This document shows positions 1-8,733 of a stretch of 64,000 bases of DNA, one piece after another. The notes beneath the pieces were generated by a model that was not told the DNA's origin, did no database searches, and saw only the letters and a list, made by a program, of their open reading frames with translations. A program made the position numbers and the translations under genes. This DNA is from Rhodopila globiformis (GTDB lineage: Bacteria; Pseudomonadota; Alphaproteobacteria; Acetobacterales; Acetobacteraceae): positions 1 through 64,000 of the forward strand of contig NZ_NHRY01000263.1 of the NCBI RefSeq assembly GCF_002937115.1, read 5' to 3'. The stretch's first letter is position 1. Each line of letters begins with the position of its first letter.

Positions 1-1
1 C

Positions 2-307
2 ATCATGCGGACGGCGCCCAGCAATCGCCATGGCCAGCGGCTGCGAAAACGTTACGGCAGGCTGCGCAGCCACCTCTTCACCTTCCTCGATTATCCCGAG
101 GTCGGCGCCGACAACAACGGCTCGGAGCGCGAACTGCGTCCCACCGCGACCTACCGCAAGGTCACCGGCGGCTTCCGCTCCAAGTGGGGCGCTGACTTCT
201 TCGCCGCGGTCCGCTCCATCATCGGAACCGCCGCCCGCCGCGGCATCGACGCCTACCAGGCCATCAAGATGGTTGTACAGGGAAACTCCGTGCTCGCTCC
301 CACCTGA
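2..307 (+). CDS. IS66 family transposase, C-terminal fragment (5' end outside window)
   Basis: The reading frame is open from the first base and ends at 307, so only the last ~100 residues of a longer protein are seen. The stretch NNGSERELRP, followed by an RK..GGFRS-type segment, is the conserved end of the IS66 DDE transposase, where the catalytic Glu lies in the N..ER motif. It would act in cut-and-paste transposition. The element ends somewhere between 307 and 328, because immediately downstream is the tail of a permease gene it seems to have interrupted. Terminal inverted repeats could not be resolved. Family assignment is confident; element completeness cannot be judged from this window. 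Confidence 0.85.
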   Translation: MMRTAPSNRHGQRLRKRYGRLRSHLFTFLDYPEVGADNNGSERELRPTATYRKVTGGFRSKWGADFFAAVRSIIGTAARRGIDAYQAIKMVVQGNSVLAPT

Positions 308-327
308 ACACAGCGGGGGGGAGATGA

Positions 328-414
328 GCAAATACCCTGATCCTGCTGATCGTCGTCGCCATCGACCTGCTGTCCGAGCAACTGCGGCATCGCCTCATCG
401 GCGCCGCGGCATGA
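328..414 (+). pseudogene. C-terminal remnant of a PhnE-type phosphonate ABC permease, cut by the IS66 element
   Basis: Reading in frame from 328 gives a hydrophobic segment (LILLIVVAIDLLSEQ) followed by LRHRLIG and a TGA at 412-414. This is the typical last helix and tail of PhnE-like membrane permeases. No start codon is present, and the frame is closed upstream by a TGA at 325, so this is a relic. Its stop overlaps the ATG of the next permease (ATGA at 411-414), showing that two phnE-like genes were once translationally coupled. The rest of the gene lies beyond, or was removed by, the IS66 insertion. The assignment rests on a short segment plus context. Confidence 0.6.
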
Positions 415-1240
415 CCGACACGCTCGATATTGCCGCCGAACGAGCCCGCCACCCGCAAGCGTTCCGTTCCGTGGGCCTGTGGCGCGGGCTGCTGCTTGGC
501 GGCGCCCTGGCCCATCTCGCGTATCTGCTGTGGCTGTTCGACTTTGGCCGTGTCTTCTCGCAACTGCCGCGCGCCTGGGTGATCCTGCGGCTGATGCTGG
601 ACTGGTCGGGGTTTGCCGGCTGGGACCACGCGGCACTGTGGCGGTCGATGCTGGAGACCGTGGCGATGGCCTATCTCGGCTCCATGCTCGCGGCGGTTTG
701 CGCCGTGCCGCTGGGCTTCCTCGGCGCGCGTAACGTCATACCCGAGCGCCTGTTCTACTTCGTCACGCGCCGCCTGTTCGACGGCCTGCGCGGACTCGAC
801 CAGTTGATCTGGGCGCTGGCGTTCGTGCGCGCGGTGGGCTCGGCCCGATCGCCGGCATCCTTGCCATCGCCGTCGCCGAAACCGGCGTGCTGGCCAAGCT
901 GTTCGCCGAGGCGGTGGAAAACGTCGACCGCCGCCAGGTGGACGGCATCACCGCAACCGGCGCCGGCCTGCCCGGCCGCCTGCGCTTCGGCGTGCTGCCG
1001 CAGGTGCTGTCGGTGATGATCAGCCAGACCCTGTATGCCATCGAATCGAACACCCGCGAGGCGACGATCCTGGGCCTGGTCGGCGCCGGCGGGATCGGCC
1101 TGCGCCTGTCGGAGCGGATCCAGATCAACGTCTGGGATCAGGTCGCCTACGTGATCCTGCTGATCCTGGTTTCCGTTGCAATCATCGATGCGGTCTCCCG
1201 CTTCCTGCGCCTGCGCATCATCGGCGTTGCCGGACGCTGA
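411..1240 (+). pseudogene. phnE: PhnE-like phosphonate ABC transporter permease, frameshifted
   Basis: The frame beginning at 411 encodes an inner-membrane permease (VPLGFLGARNV, LDQLIWALAFVRAVG) up to about 839. The remainder (ETGVLAKLFAEAVENVD, GAGGIGLRLSERI, final helix) continues in the next frame and ends at 1240. Restoring one base next to 839-840 yields the family's AVGLGP(I/F)AGILAIA segment without a break, so a single-base deletion is the likely lesion. The intact protein would be ~276 aa, normal for PhnE, importing phosphonate or phosphite with PhnC and PhnD. Neither partner is in the window. A sequencing error is possible, but the adjacent IS-truncated sister gene argues that the locus is decaying. 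Confidence 0.8.
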
Positions 1241-1309
1241 CCCGCTTGCCCGATCACCCCGGCCATGGGACCATCCCCGGAACAGCGAACAACGCCGTGG
1301 GAGTGAGAC

Positions 1310-2050
1310 ATGATCGAGGAGATCCGCGACATCGCCACACGCGCCGGAACGATGGAAACCTTCATCGTCCATCCCGAACGCCACGGCCCGCATCCCGCGG
1401 TCTTCCTGCTGATGGACGCCCCGGGCATCCGCGAGGAACTGTACGACATGGCCCGGCGGCTCGGCACCGTCGGCTACTACGTCGTGCTGCCGAACCTGTA
1501 CTACCGCGCCGGCCGGGACACGAAGTTCGGGCCGGACGTCCTGACCAGGGACAGCGCCGAGTGGGCGCGGATGCGGGCGGTGCGCACGAAGATGACCATC
1601 CCGCCGGTGATGGAGGACATCGCCGACATGCTGTCCTTCCTGCAAACCGAGCCGGCCGCGAAGCCCGGCCCGGTCGGCGCGCACGGCTATTGCATGAGCG
1701 GTCCGTATGCGCTGGCGGCCGCTGCCCGCTATCCGGACCGCGTCGCCGCCGCAGCCTCGTTCTACGGCACCTGGCTGGTCAGCGACGCCGAGGAAAGCCC
1801 GCACCTGACGCTGGGCAAGGCCAAAGGCGAGCTTTACATAGCCTGCGCCGAACATGACGAGCTGGCGCCGCTGCAGATGGTCGCTGAACTGCGGTCATTG
1901 TTCGACGAATCCGGCAACGGCGGCGAGCTGGAGATGTATCCCGGCGTCCACCACGGCTTCGCCTTCCCGCAGCGCTGGTGCTACGACAAGCCCGCCGCTG
2001 AACGGCACTGGGAGCGTCTGATCGCGCTGTACCGCCGGCGGTTGGGGTGA
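1310..2050 (+). CDS. Dienelactone hydrolase family protein
   Basis: A 246-aa cytoplasmic alpha/beta hydrolase of normal length for the family. The nucleophile elbow reads GYCMSG, placing a cysteine (C128) where dienelactone hydrolases carry theirs. D183 (in EHDELAP) and H215 (in GVHHGFAFP) complete the expected triad. Members hydrolyse dienelactones or related esters and lactones; the substrate here cannot be told from sequence. An acceptable ribosome site (GGGAGTGA) precedes the ATG. The gene stands alone between the broken phosphonate permease and a convergent oxidoreductase, so context does not narrow its role. Confidence 0.88.
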   Translation: MIEEIRDIATRAGTMETFIVHPERHGPHPAVFLLMDAPGIREELYDMARRLGTVGYYVVLPNLYYRAGRDTKFGPDVLTRDSAEWARMRAVRTKMTIPPVMEDIADMLSFLQTEPAAKPGPVGAHGYCMSGPYALAAAARYPDRVAAAASFYGTWLVSDAEESPHLTLGKAKGELYIACAEHDELAPLQMVAELRSLFDESGNGGELEMYPGVHHGFAFPQRWCYDKPAAERHWERLIALYRRRLG

Positions 2051-2074
2051 AACCAGGGGTGGCGCTGAAGCGGG

Positions 2075-3082
2075 CTATCCCGCCTTGATCAACCCCGACG
2101 CTTCCATCTGCGCCCGCGACGCTGCCATGCTCTCGCCCACCGCCAGCGCCGCCGCCAGGGCCCGCCGCCCGACGGCCGCGTCCACCAGCACCGGCGCGCC
2201 GTCCAGGATCGACGCCACGAACGCGGCATGCTCGGCGGCGAGCGAATCGTGGTCTTCCCACGCCACGTCCTCGATGCCGTAGCCGGCGAGGCCCGGCGCC
2301 GGCTGCTGTCCGGGCGGGCCCGCGCTCTCGTCATCCGGCATGCGCCCGACCACCGTCAGGGTCCGCGCCGAGAAATCCGCCGCCATGTAGGAATCCTGGG
2401 CGAAAATCCGCATCCGCCGTTCGGTCCGCGCCGAGATCCGGCTGGCGGTGACCGTCGCCACCGCGCCGTTGCGGAAGCGCAGCCGGGCATTGGCGATGTC
2501 CTCATGCGGGCTGGCCACCGGCGCGCCGACGGCATCGACGCTGTCGATCTCGCTGTCCGCCAGCGCCAGCACGAGATCGAGGTCGTGGATCATCAGGTCG
2601 AGGATGACCGAGACATCGGTGCCGCGCGGCTTGAACGGCGCGATGCGCGTCGCCTCGATATACAGCGGCGCCCCGATGCGGCCGGCCATCGCCTGGTAGG
2701 CGGCGGAGAACCGCTCGAGATGGCCGACCTGCAGCACCAGGTTGCGCTCGCTCGCCAGCGCCGCCAGTTCGTCGGCCTGCCGCAGGGTCGCGGCGATCGG
2801 CTTTTCCACCAGCACGTGCTTGCCGGCGCGCATGGCTTGCGCCGCCAGGTCGTAATGCGCCTCGGCCGGCGCGGCGATGACCATGGCGTCGACCATGTCC
2901 AGCAGCTCGTCGAAGCCGCACTCCGGCGCGCCGGCTTCCCATCCCACGGTCTTCGCCCGCTCGAGGTCGGGATCGTACACCCCCATCAGCTGCGTGCGGC
3001 CGGAGGCGGCGATCTTCAGCGCATGGTAACGGCCGAAATGACCGGCTCCAGCCAGGCCGACACGCAGACGGGAGTCTATCAT
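2075..3082 (-). CDS. Gfo/Idh/MocA family NAD(P)-dependent oxidoreductase
   Basis: A 335-aa protein starting at the ATG at 3082, which sits directly before the Rossmann fold; the frame stays open for 29 more residues upstream but those look non-coding. The N-terminal GLAGAGHFGRYHA is the dinucleotide-binding glycine motif, and VEKPIA near residue 95 is the family's conserved EKP. The C-terminal half is the substrate-binding domain (ILDLMIHDLDL carries the usual D/H pair). These enzymes oxidise or reduce sugars, inositols or related substrates. Similar genes sit in lipid A operons of some alphaproteobacteria, but no lpx gene is adjacent here. The gene is convergent with the hydrolase. Confidence 0.85.
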   Translation of the reverse strand: MIDSRLRVGLAGAGHFGRYHALKIAASGRTQLMGVYDPDLERAKTVGWEAGAPECGFDELLDMVDAMVIAAPAEAHYDLAAQAMRAGKHVLVEKPIAATLRQADELAALASERNLVLQVGHLERFSAAYQAMAGRIGAPLYIEATRIAPFKPRGTDVSVILDLMIHDLDLVLALADSEIDSVDAVGAPVASPHEDIANARLRFRNGAVATVTASRISARTERRMRIFAQDSYMAADFSARTLTVVGRMPDDESAGPPGQQPAPGLAGYGIEDVAWEDHDSLAAEHAAFVASILDGAPVLVDAAVGRRALAAALAVGESMAASRAQMEASGLIKAG

Positions 3083-3544
3083 CGCAATTCCAACCGTGGA
3101 GGAGGGACGAACATCGAGGCTTGGCGTGCCAGACATCGCGGCAGGCTTTGTGTCAAGAGGTATCGGCAATCCGGGCCTGCGGCAACGCCCGGGGCCGCGG
3201 CATTGTCAGCCGGCGTCCCTGGCGTCATCGTTCTGGCCCTGCTGTCGCGGACGGCGAGGCCACCTGGTTCGAGCGCCTGCTGCTCGTCGGCGCGCATGGA
3301 CCGCCCGGCCTTCTGCGCGTGGTCGGGGGCCGACGTGTCCGGCGCCGCTTGACATCCGGCGTGCGGTCAACCATTTCGACGCCCAACAACACGATCCGGG
3401 CCCCTCTGGCGGGACGTCGGCGCAGGCCGGCCAACCTTGCGATGTCGGATCACCGCATGCGATCTCGCAGCGGTCGATCCCGGCCCGTTCTTCCGAGCTC
3501 GACGTTGCTTCGCATGCGTTCCCTGACAGCAGCGGAGCAAGACC
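3083..3544. other. Intergenic region with no recognised gene
   Basis: This 462-base gap separates the divergent oxidoreductase and TerB-like genes and should hold both promoters. No dispersed repeat, convincing ORF or terminator was found. A TTGACA hexamer at 3349-3354 has no good -10 partner at normal spacing, so it is not called as a promoter. Confidence 0.5.
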
Positions 3545-3991
3545 ATGTCACTGCGTGAAAGCACACGTTCCAGGCAGCCCGCCGGATTTTCCGTATCGGC
3601 CCGCCCGGGGCCCCGAGCCTTCGACAGCCTGATCACCGTCGCGGCCGAAATGGCCCTGGCCGACGGGGAGGCCCAGCCTGCCGAGCATCTGGCACTTCTC
3701 GCATTTCTTCGGCAGCACGACATGCTGGCCACGCTCGGCCGCCGTGCGACGCTGGACCGGTTTGCGGCAGCGCTTGATACCGTGGCGGCCCGGCACGCCG
3801 CCGGCGAGCCCGATGCGCCGGACCTGGCCGGGATGCTGCGTCCTGTTGCCGGGACCCAGGCTGCCCGCCTGGTCGCGCGCGCAGCCGCCCATGTCGCCGC
3901 GGCCGACGGCGCGCTGCATCCGCGGGAACTCGCGCTGCTGCACTCACTGCACGCCGCCCTCGGCTTGATCCGGGCGGAGCAACCGGCATGA
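3545..3991 (+). CDS. TerB-like (tellurite resistance/DjlA N-terminal-like) protein
   Basis: A 148-aa soluble all-helical protein. Two similar halves carry the TerB hallmark of an acidic ALADGE / AAADGA segment followed by P.E (AEMALADGEAQPAEH near residue 40 and VAAADGALHPREL near 120), residues proposed to bind metal in TerB proteins. The first ~20 residues look disordered. It begins a three-gene operon: its TGA overlaps the ATG of the ExoD-like gene (ATGA at 3988), and a TerC-family gene follows. TerB and TerC proteins recur in metal- and envelope-stress modules; the function of this copy is inferred only from family and context. Confidence 0.75.
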   Translation: MSLRESTRSRQPAGFSVSARPGPRAFDSLITVAAEMALADGEAQPAEHLALLAFLRQHDMLATLGRRATLDRFAAALDTVAARHAAGEPDAPDLAGMLRPVAGTQAARLVARAAAHVAAADGALHPRELALLHSLHAALGLIRAEQPA

Positions 3992-4620
3992 GCAATGGAG
4001 CCACCCCCACCATCCGGATCCAGGGAGAAGCCGTGGGACCTGTCGAAAAGCTGCGAGCGATGCTCGATGGGTTGCCCGACGGTTCGGTGACGCTTGGCGA
4101 CGTGATCGATGCACTCGGGTCCGCCGGCACCGGCCTGTTCCTGCTGCTGCTCAGCCTGACGGCCCTGGTTCCGGGAATCGCGCCTGTTTTCGGTGCCGCC
4201 CTCTGCGCCATCGCCGTCGGGCTGGTCCTGGGGCATGAACAGCCGCTGCTGCCGGCGCGCATGCGCCGCTGGACACTCGACCCCGGGCGCCTGCGCGCCG
4301 GGCTGGACCGCCTGGCCCCGCGCATTGCCTGGCTGCAGGCGTGGCTGCGGCCGCGCGGCGATCACCTGCTGCGCGCATCCGGCCCGCGGATGCTCGGCGT
4401 TGCCAGCCTGATCAATGGCCTGTTGATCGTGCTGCCGATTCCGTTCGGCAATACGGCGCCGGCGATTGCCATGCTCCTGCTGTCGCTCGGCCTGGTGACG
4501 GGGGACGGGATCGCCGTCGCGGCCGGACTGGCGGCAACTGTTGTTGCCCTGGCCGTTGATGCCGCGTTCGTCGGGCTTGGCTTCGCCGCTGTCGCCAGCC
4601 TGGTCAACAGCCTCGTCTGA
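3988..4620 (+). CDS. ExoD-like exopolysaccharide synthesis membrane protein
   Basis: A 210-aa inner-membrane protein of the ExoD family. After a ~40-residue cytoplasmic lead (VEKLRAMLDGLPDGSVTLGD) come hydrophobic segments containing the family's LVPGIAPVFGA-like Pro/Gly turn and a later IVLPIPFGNTAPA repeat of that turn; these paired P-rich motifs define ExoD. ExoD was named for its need in rhizobial exopolysaccharide production and alkali tolerance, and its biochemistry is not settled. The ATG overlaps the TerB stop codon, so translation is probably coupled. The TerC-family gene follows after 15 bases. Confidence 0.85.
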   Translation: MSNGATPTIRIQGEAVGPVEKLRAMLDGLPDGSVTLGDVIDALGSAGTGLFLLLLSLTALVPGIAPVFGAALCAIAVGLVLGHEQPLLPARMRRWTLDPGRLRAGLDRLAPRIAWLQAWLRPRGDHLLRASGPRMLGVASLINGLLIVLPIPFGNTAPAIAMLLLSLGLVTGDGIAVAAGLAATVVALAVDAAFVGLGFAAVASLVNSLV

Positions 4621-4635
4621 CAGGCAGAACATGCG

Positions 4636-5406
4636 ATGATGGATGTGCTCCCCGATCCGTGGCTGCTGGCCGATCCGCAACTGTGGGCCAGCCTGCTGAC
4701 CCTGACCGTCATGGAGATCGTACTTGGAGTGGACAACCTCGTCCTCCTCGCGGTCATGGCCGATCGGCTGCCGGAGCGGCGCCGGGGGGCGGCGCGGCGG
4801 ATCGGCTTGCTCGCGGCGCTTGGCACCCGCCTTGCGCTGCTGTCCAGCATCACCTGGATCATGCGGCTGACGGCGCCGGTCATCGCACTGTCATGGCACA
4901 GCTTTTCCTGGCGCGACCTGATCCTGGTCACCGGCGGCCTGTTTCTGGTCTACAAGGGCACAAGCGAGATCCACCACAGGATCGAAGGCGAGGCGCAGGC
5001 GGAAACAGCCCCGGCGCGCCACGCCGGGTTTGCCGCCACGATCGTGCAGATCGCGCTGCTGGATGTCGTGTTCTCGCTGGACAGCGTCATCACCGCCGTC
5101 GGCATGGCGAACCGCCTCGGCGTCATGATGGCGGCCGTCATCATCGCCGTCGGCATCATGATGCTGGCATCCGGGCCGGTGGCCGGCTTCATCAACCGTC
5201 ATCCAACGGTAAAAATGCTGGCCCTGAGCTTCCTGCTGCTGATCGGCATGACGCTGATCGGCGACGGGTTCGGCGCCCATATCCCCAAAGGGTATATCTA
5301 CGCGGCGATGGGCTTTTCGGCCCTGGTCGAGGCGTTGAACCAGGCCGCGGCCCGCCGCCGGCGCGGCCCGGCGAGGCCGGAAGGAACGCCGGGCGCGCCC
5401 GGCTGA
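4636..5406 (+). CDS. TerC family integral membrane protein
   Basis: A 256-aa protein with about seven membrane segments. Both hallmark acidic motifs of TerC are present: EIVLGVDNLV in the first segment and LLDVVFSLDSV near residue 150, each placing an Asp inside the membrane. Family members include Mn2+ exporters (Alx/MntY type) and tellurite-resistance TerC, so metal-ion export is the likely role. The C-terminal ~25 residues are a basic, Pro-rich tail. It is the last gene of the TerB-ExoD-TerC operon. The start could be either of two adjacent ATGs. Confidence 0.87.
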   Translation: MMDVLPDPWLLADPQLWASLLTLTVMEIVLGVDNLVLLAVMADRLPERRRGAARRIGLLAALGTRLALLSSITWIMRLTAPVIALSWHSFSWRDLILVTGGLFLVYKGTSEIHHRIEGEAQAETAPARHAGFAATIVQIALLDVVFSLDSVITAVGMANRLGVMMAAVIIAVGIMMLASGPVAGFINRHPTVKMLALSFLLLIGMTLIGDGFGAHIPKGYIYAAMGFSALVEALNQAAARRRRGPARPEGTPGAPG

Positions 5407-5958
5407 TCGTCAAACGGCACAGCCGGCACGGTCGTTTTTCGTTCCGAGGGTACGCAGGGACGCGGTGCTATCGCATGCGTGGCTCGCATATCCGGCGTGG
5501 GCATCCTGCCCATTGGGATGGGACGGGGGTGTGTTTGCCGCCGCAATCAAGCGGACACAGAGTTCCACGGCGTTTGCACGGAGGAAGTGGATATTGCGCT
5601 TCGCGCGAAGCGCCTGAAATCATCGAACGCCGCCACAGGGGCGACCATGTTGGAGGCACCCCGGACGACTCCGTGAAACTCCGTGCCAACCCCGTGTAAC
5701 TCCGTGTTCGCTTGATTGCCGTCGGTGAAACCGGCACAGGCCTTGACAGTATGAGGCATGGCTGCAGCGGACCGTTTCCGAGGTTTGTGCATCCCGTAGG
5801 GACGCGCCCGGCCATGACGGTGAGACGATGACCCTGCGGAACCGTATTTTCGTAGCAGTGTCCAGCCCGATGGATCACCGCCCGGGAAAAGCAAACCGCT
5901 GGCATCCGGCACCGCCATGTGCTGAAACACGCCCGCATCGATCGAGGGAAGGTACCAC
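5407..5958. other. Intergenic region with repeat fragments
   Basis: This 552-base gap has no convincing gene. At 5655-5710 the word ACTCCGTG recurs several times. From about 5768 to 5826 it holds pieces of repeat modules found elsewhere: a CGGACCGTTTCCGAGG..TGCATCCCGTAGGGAC module (also near 58149 and, inverted, near 61733) joined to a half-copy of the CGCCCGGCCATGACGG palindrome family. It is followed by an ACGGTTCCG..GGGTCAT-type fragment also seen inverted near 24010. The promoter of ugd should lie here but was not resolved. Confidence 0.6.
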
Positions 5959-7278
5959 GTGCGCATCACGATGATTGGCGGCGGCTATGTCGGCCTGGTG
6001 TCCGGCGCCTGCTTCGCCGAGTTCGGCACCGAGGTAACGGTGGTGGAAACCGATGCCAACAAGCTCGCCGCACTGCGCGAAGGGCGGATGCCGATCTATG
6101 AGCCTGGCCTCGAGGACCTTGTGCAGTCCAACGTCAAGGCCGGACGCCTCAGCTTCACCGGCGACCTCGCCAGCGCGGTGGCCGGCACCCAGGCGGTGTT
6201 CATCGCCGTCGGCACGCCGACGCGGCGCGGCGACGGCCATGCCGACCTCAGCTACGTCTATGCCGCCGCCGAGCAGGTGGCGCGGGCGCTGACCGGTTAT
6301 GCCGTCATCGTCACCAAGTCCACCGTCCCCGTCGGAACCGGGCGGCGCATCGAGGAGATCATCCGCTCCACCCGTCCCGACCTGGACTTCGACGTCGCCT
6401 CGAACCCCGAGTTCCTGCGCGAAGGCAACGCCATCGGCGACTTCATGCGGCCCGACCGCGTGGTCATCGGCGCGGAAACCGACCGCGCGCGCGAGGTGAT
6501 GCGGCTGCTCTACCGTCCGCTGTACCTGATCGAGGCGCCGATTGTGTTCACCGCGATCGAGACCGCGGAACTGACGAAGTACGCCGCCAACGCGTTCCTG
6601 GCGATGAAGGTCACCTTCATCAACGAAATGGCCGACCTGTGCGAGCGGGTGGGCGCCGACGTGCATGACGTCGCCCGCGGCATCGGCCTGGACGGGCGCA
6701 TCGGCCGCAAGTTCCTGCATCCGGGGCCGGGCTACGGCGGGTCGTGCTTCCCCAAGGACACGCTGGCCCTGCTGCGCACGGCGCAGGACTACGGCGCCCC
6801 GTCGCGCCTGGTGGAAGCCACGGTCGCGGTCAACGACGCCCGCAAGTCGTCCATGGCGATGCGGGTGATCAACGCCTGCGGCGGGTCGGTGCGCGGCAAG
6901 ACCATTGCGGTGCTGGGCCTGACGTTCAAGCCGGAAACCGACGACATGCGCGACTCCCCGGCGCTGGCCATCGTCTCCCGCCTGGTTGGCGACGGCGCGG
7001 CTGTCCGTGCCTTCGACCCCGAGGGGATGGAGCAGGCGCGCCCGCTGCTGCCGGACGCAGTGGTCTATTGCACCGATGCGCTGGACGCGGCATCGGGCGC
7101 GGATGCGCTGGTGCTGATCACCGAGTGGAACGAGTTCCGGGCGCTGCCGCCGGCGCGTCTGGGCGAGGCGATGCGCGGCCGGGTGCTGGTCGACCTGCGC
7201 AACGTCTATGATCCGGTGGCGATGCGGCAGTATGGGTTCACCTATTACGACATCGGCCGCTCGACACGATCCCTCTGA
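5959..7278 (+). CDS. ugd: UDP-glucose 6-dehydrogenase
   Basis: A 439-aa cytoplasmic enzyme that oxidises UDP-glucose twice to UDP-glucuronate using NAD+, feeding capsule, exopolysaccharide or lipid A modification. The N-terminal Rossmann motif is GGGYVGLVSGACFAEFG. The active site GPGYGGSCFPKD places the catalytic Cys at residue 263, and the C-terminal NAD/UDP domain follows (FKPETDDMRDSP). The start is a GTG at 5959 preceded by GAGGGAAGG; no better ATG fits, since the next one would remove part of the nucleotide fold. Its TGA overlaps the rsmB ATG (TGATG), so the two are co-translated. Nearby glycosyltransferase and heparinase-like genes support a surface-polysaccharide role. Confidence 0.95.
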   Translation: MRITMIGGGYVGLVSGACFAEFGTEVTVVETDANKLAALREGRMPIYEPGLEDLVQSNVKAGRLSFTGDLASAVAGTQAVFIAVGTPTRRGDGHADLSYVYAAAEQVARALTGYAVIVTKSTVPVGTGRRIEEIIRSTRPDLDFDVASNPEFLREGNAIGDFMRPDRVVIGAETDRAREVMRLLYRPLYLIEAPIVFTAIETAELTKYAANAFLAMKVTFINEMADLCERVGADVHDVARGIGLDGRIGRKFLHPGPGYGGSCFPKDTLALLRTAQDYGAPSRLVEATVAVNDARKSSMAMRVINACGGSVRGKTIAVLGLTFKPETDDMRDSPALAIVSRLVGDGAAVRAFDPEGMEQARPLLPDAVVYCTDALDAASGADALVLITEWNEFRALPPARLGEAMRGRVLVDLRNVYDPVAMRQYGFTYYDIGRSTRSL

Positions 7279-8516
7279 TGGCCGATGCGACGCGCGAGTC
7301 GGCGTTCGACCTGCTGACGGCGGTACTGGAGCGGCGGCGGCCGCTGGAGGAAGCCCTGGACGCGCTGCCGCCGCAGCAGAGCCGGGACCGCGCCGCGGCG
7401 CACCGCCTGGCGGCGTGCGTGCTGCGCCGCACGGGCACGCTGGATGCGGTGCTGGAGCCGTTCCTGCGGCGGGAGCCGCCGGATCCGGTGCGCCTTGTGC
7501 TGCGTATCGGCGCCGCCGGCCTGCTGTTCCTGGAAACCCCGGGCCATGCCGCCGTTGCGACCGCCGTTGCCCTGGCCAAGGCCCGCGGCCTGGCGCCGTT
7601 CGCCGGGTTGGTGAACGCCGTCCTGCGCAAGATCGCCGTTGCCGGCTCCGCGGCGCTGGCGGATCTGGATTCGCCGCGGCTCGATACGCCGGCCTGGCTG
7701 TGGTCGTCCTGGGGACCCGACGCGCGCGCCATCGCCACGGCGCACCAGGCCGAGGCGCCGCTCGACGTCACCCTGAAGCCCGGGACGGCGCCGCCGGATG
7801 GCGGGGTGCTGCTGCCGACGGGCTCGGTGCGCTTCCCGGCCGGCACCCGGGTCGCCGACATCCCGGGCTTCGAGCGCGGCGCGCTGTGGGTCCAGGATGC
7901 CGCCGCGGCGCTGCCGGCCCGGCTGCTGAACGCCCAACCGGGGGAGCGCGTGGCCGATTTGTGCGCCGCCCCGGGCGGCAAGACCGGCCAGCTCGCGACG
8001 ACGGGCGCGGCGGTCACGGCGGTGGAGCGCGATCCGGCGCGGGTGGCGCGTCTCGTCGCGAACCTGGAAAGGTGGGGCGCACACGCGGACGTGATAACGG
8101 CCGACGCGGCTGTCTGGGCCCCGCCGGCGCCATTCGATGCGGTGCTGCTGGACGCGCCCTGCAGCGCCACCGGCACGATCCGGCGCCACCCCGATGTCGC
8201 GCACCTGAAGCGCAAGCGCGACGTCGAGTCTTTGATTCGATCCCAGGACAATTTGCTGGATGCCGCGGCCTCCATGTTGCGGCCGGATGGCCGTCTGATC
8301 TACGCCGTTTGCTCGCTGCAACCCGAGGAGGGGGCGCCGCGCATTGCCGAGGCCGTCCGGAAAGGCCGCCTGCGCCATGATCCGTTCCGCCCGGAGGAAC
8401 TGGGGGGCGTGCCGGAGGCGTTGACCAGGGACGGCTTCCTGCGCACGCATCCCGGCCTCTGGCCCGGCCGCGGCGGCATGGATGGCTTCTTCGCGGCGCG
8501 ACTGATTCGCGTGTGA
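7278..8516 (+). CDS. rsmB: RsmB/NOP family RNA (cytosine-C5)-methyltransferase
   Basis: A 412-aa enzyme. Residues ~1-125 form the NusB-like RNA-binding domain typical of RsmB, and the rest is the SAM-dependent methyltransferase. CAAPGGKTGQL binds SAM; LLDAPCSATG carries the first conserved Cys (C295) and AVCSLQPEEG the catalytic Cys (C345). RsmB methylates C967 of 16S rRNA in E. coli, and the same target is expected here. The gene overlaps the ugd stop by one base. It is followed by a heparinase-like gene, an order that I recall as common in Acetobacteraceae. No active-site residue is missing. Confidence 0.92.
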   Translation: MADATRESAFDLLTAVLERRRPLEEALDALPPQQSRDRAAAHRLAACVLRRTGTLDAVLEPFLRREPPDPVRLVLRIGAAGLLFLETPGHAAVATAVALAKARGLAPFAGLVNAVLRKIAVAGSAALADLDSPRLDTPAWLWSSWGPDARAIATAHQAEAPLDVTLKPGTAPPDGGVLLPTGSVRFPAGTRVADIPGFERGALWVQDAAAALPARLLNAQPGERVADLCAAPGGKTGQLATTGAAVTAVERDPARVARLVANLERWGAHADVITADAAVWAPPAPFDAVLLDAPCSATGTIRRHPDVAHLKRKRDVESLIRSQDNLLDAAASMLRPDGRLIYAVCSLQPEEGAPRIAEAVRKGRLRHDPFRPEELGGVPEALTRDGFLRTHPGLWPGRGGMDGFFAARLIRV

Positions 8517-8733
8517 GTCGATATCCGGCGAGGCCGATGGCGGGGGATGGCGAAATTTATCCCGCCTTGTGCGGCATCGGCGCGGATGTTTACAAATCTC
8601 ATATGGTTTCCACCGAGTCGCGTCCCGTCTTCACCGCTTCAGGTCTGTTCGCTGCCAGGCGCATGCGGCCGGCCGGGCGCCGGTCTGGGGCGGGAACCGG
8701 CGGCCGCATCGTCTTTGCCGGGTGCACCAGGCC

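Noticed and set aside
3349-3380. TTGACA-type promoter for the TerB-like gene
   Set aside because: The -35 hexamer is good but no -10 element is present at 16-18 bases.
3367-4680. A 437-codon minus-strand frame over the TerB-ExoD-TerC genes
   Set aside because: Antisense shadow; the plus-strand genes have clear families and coupled starts.
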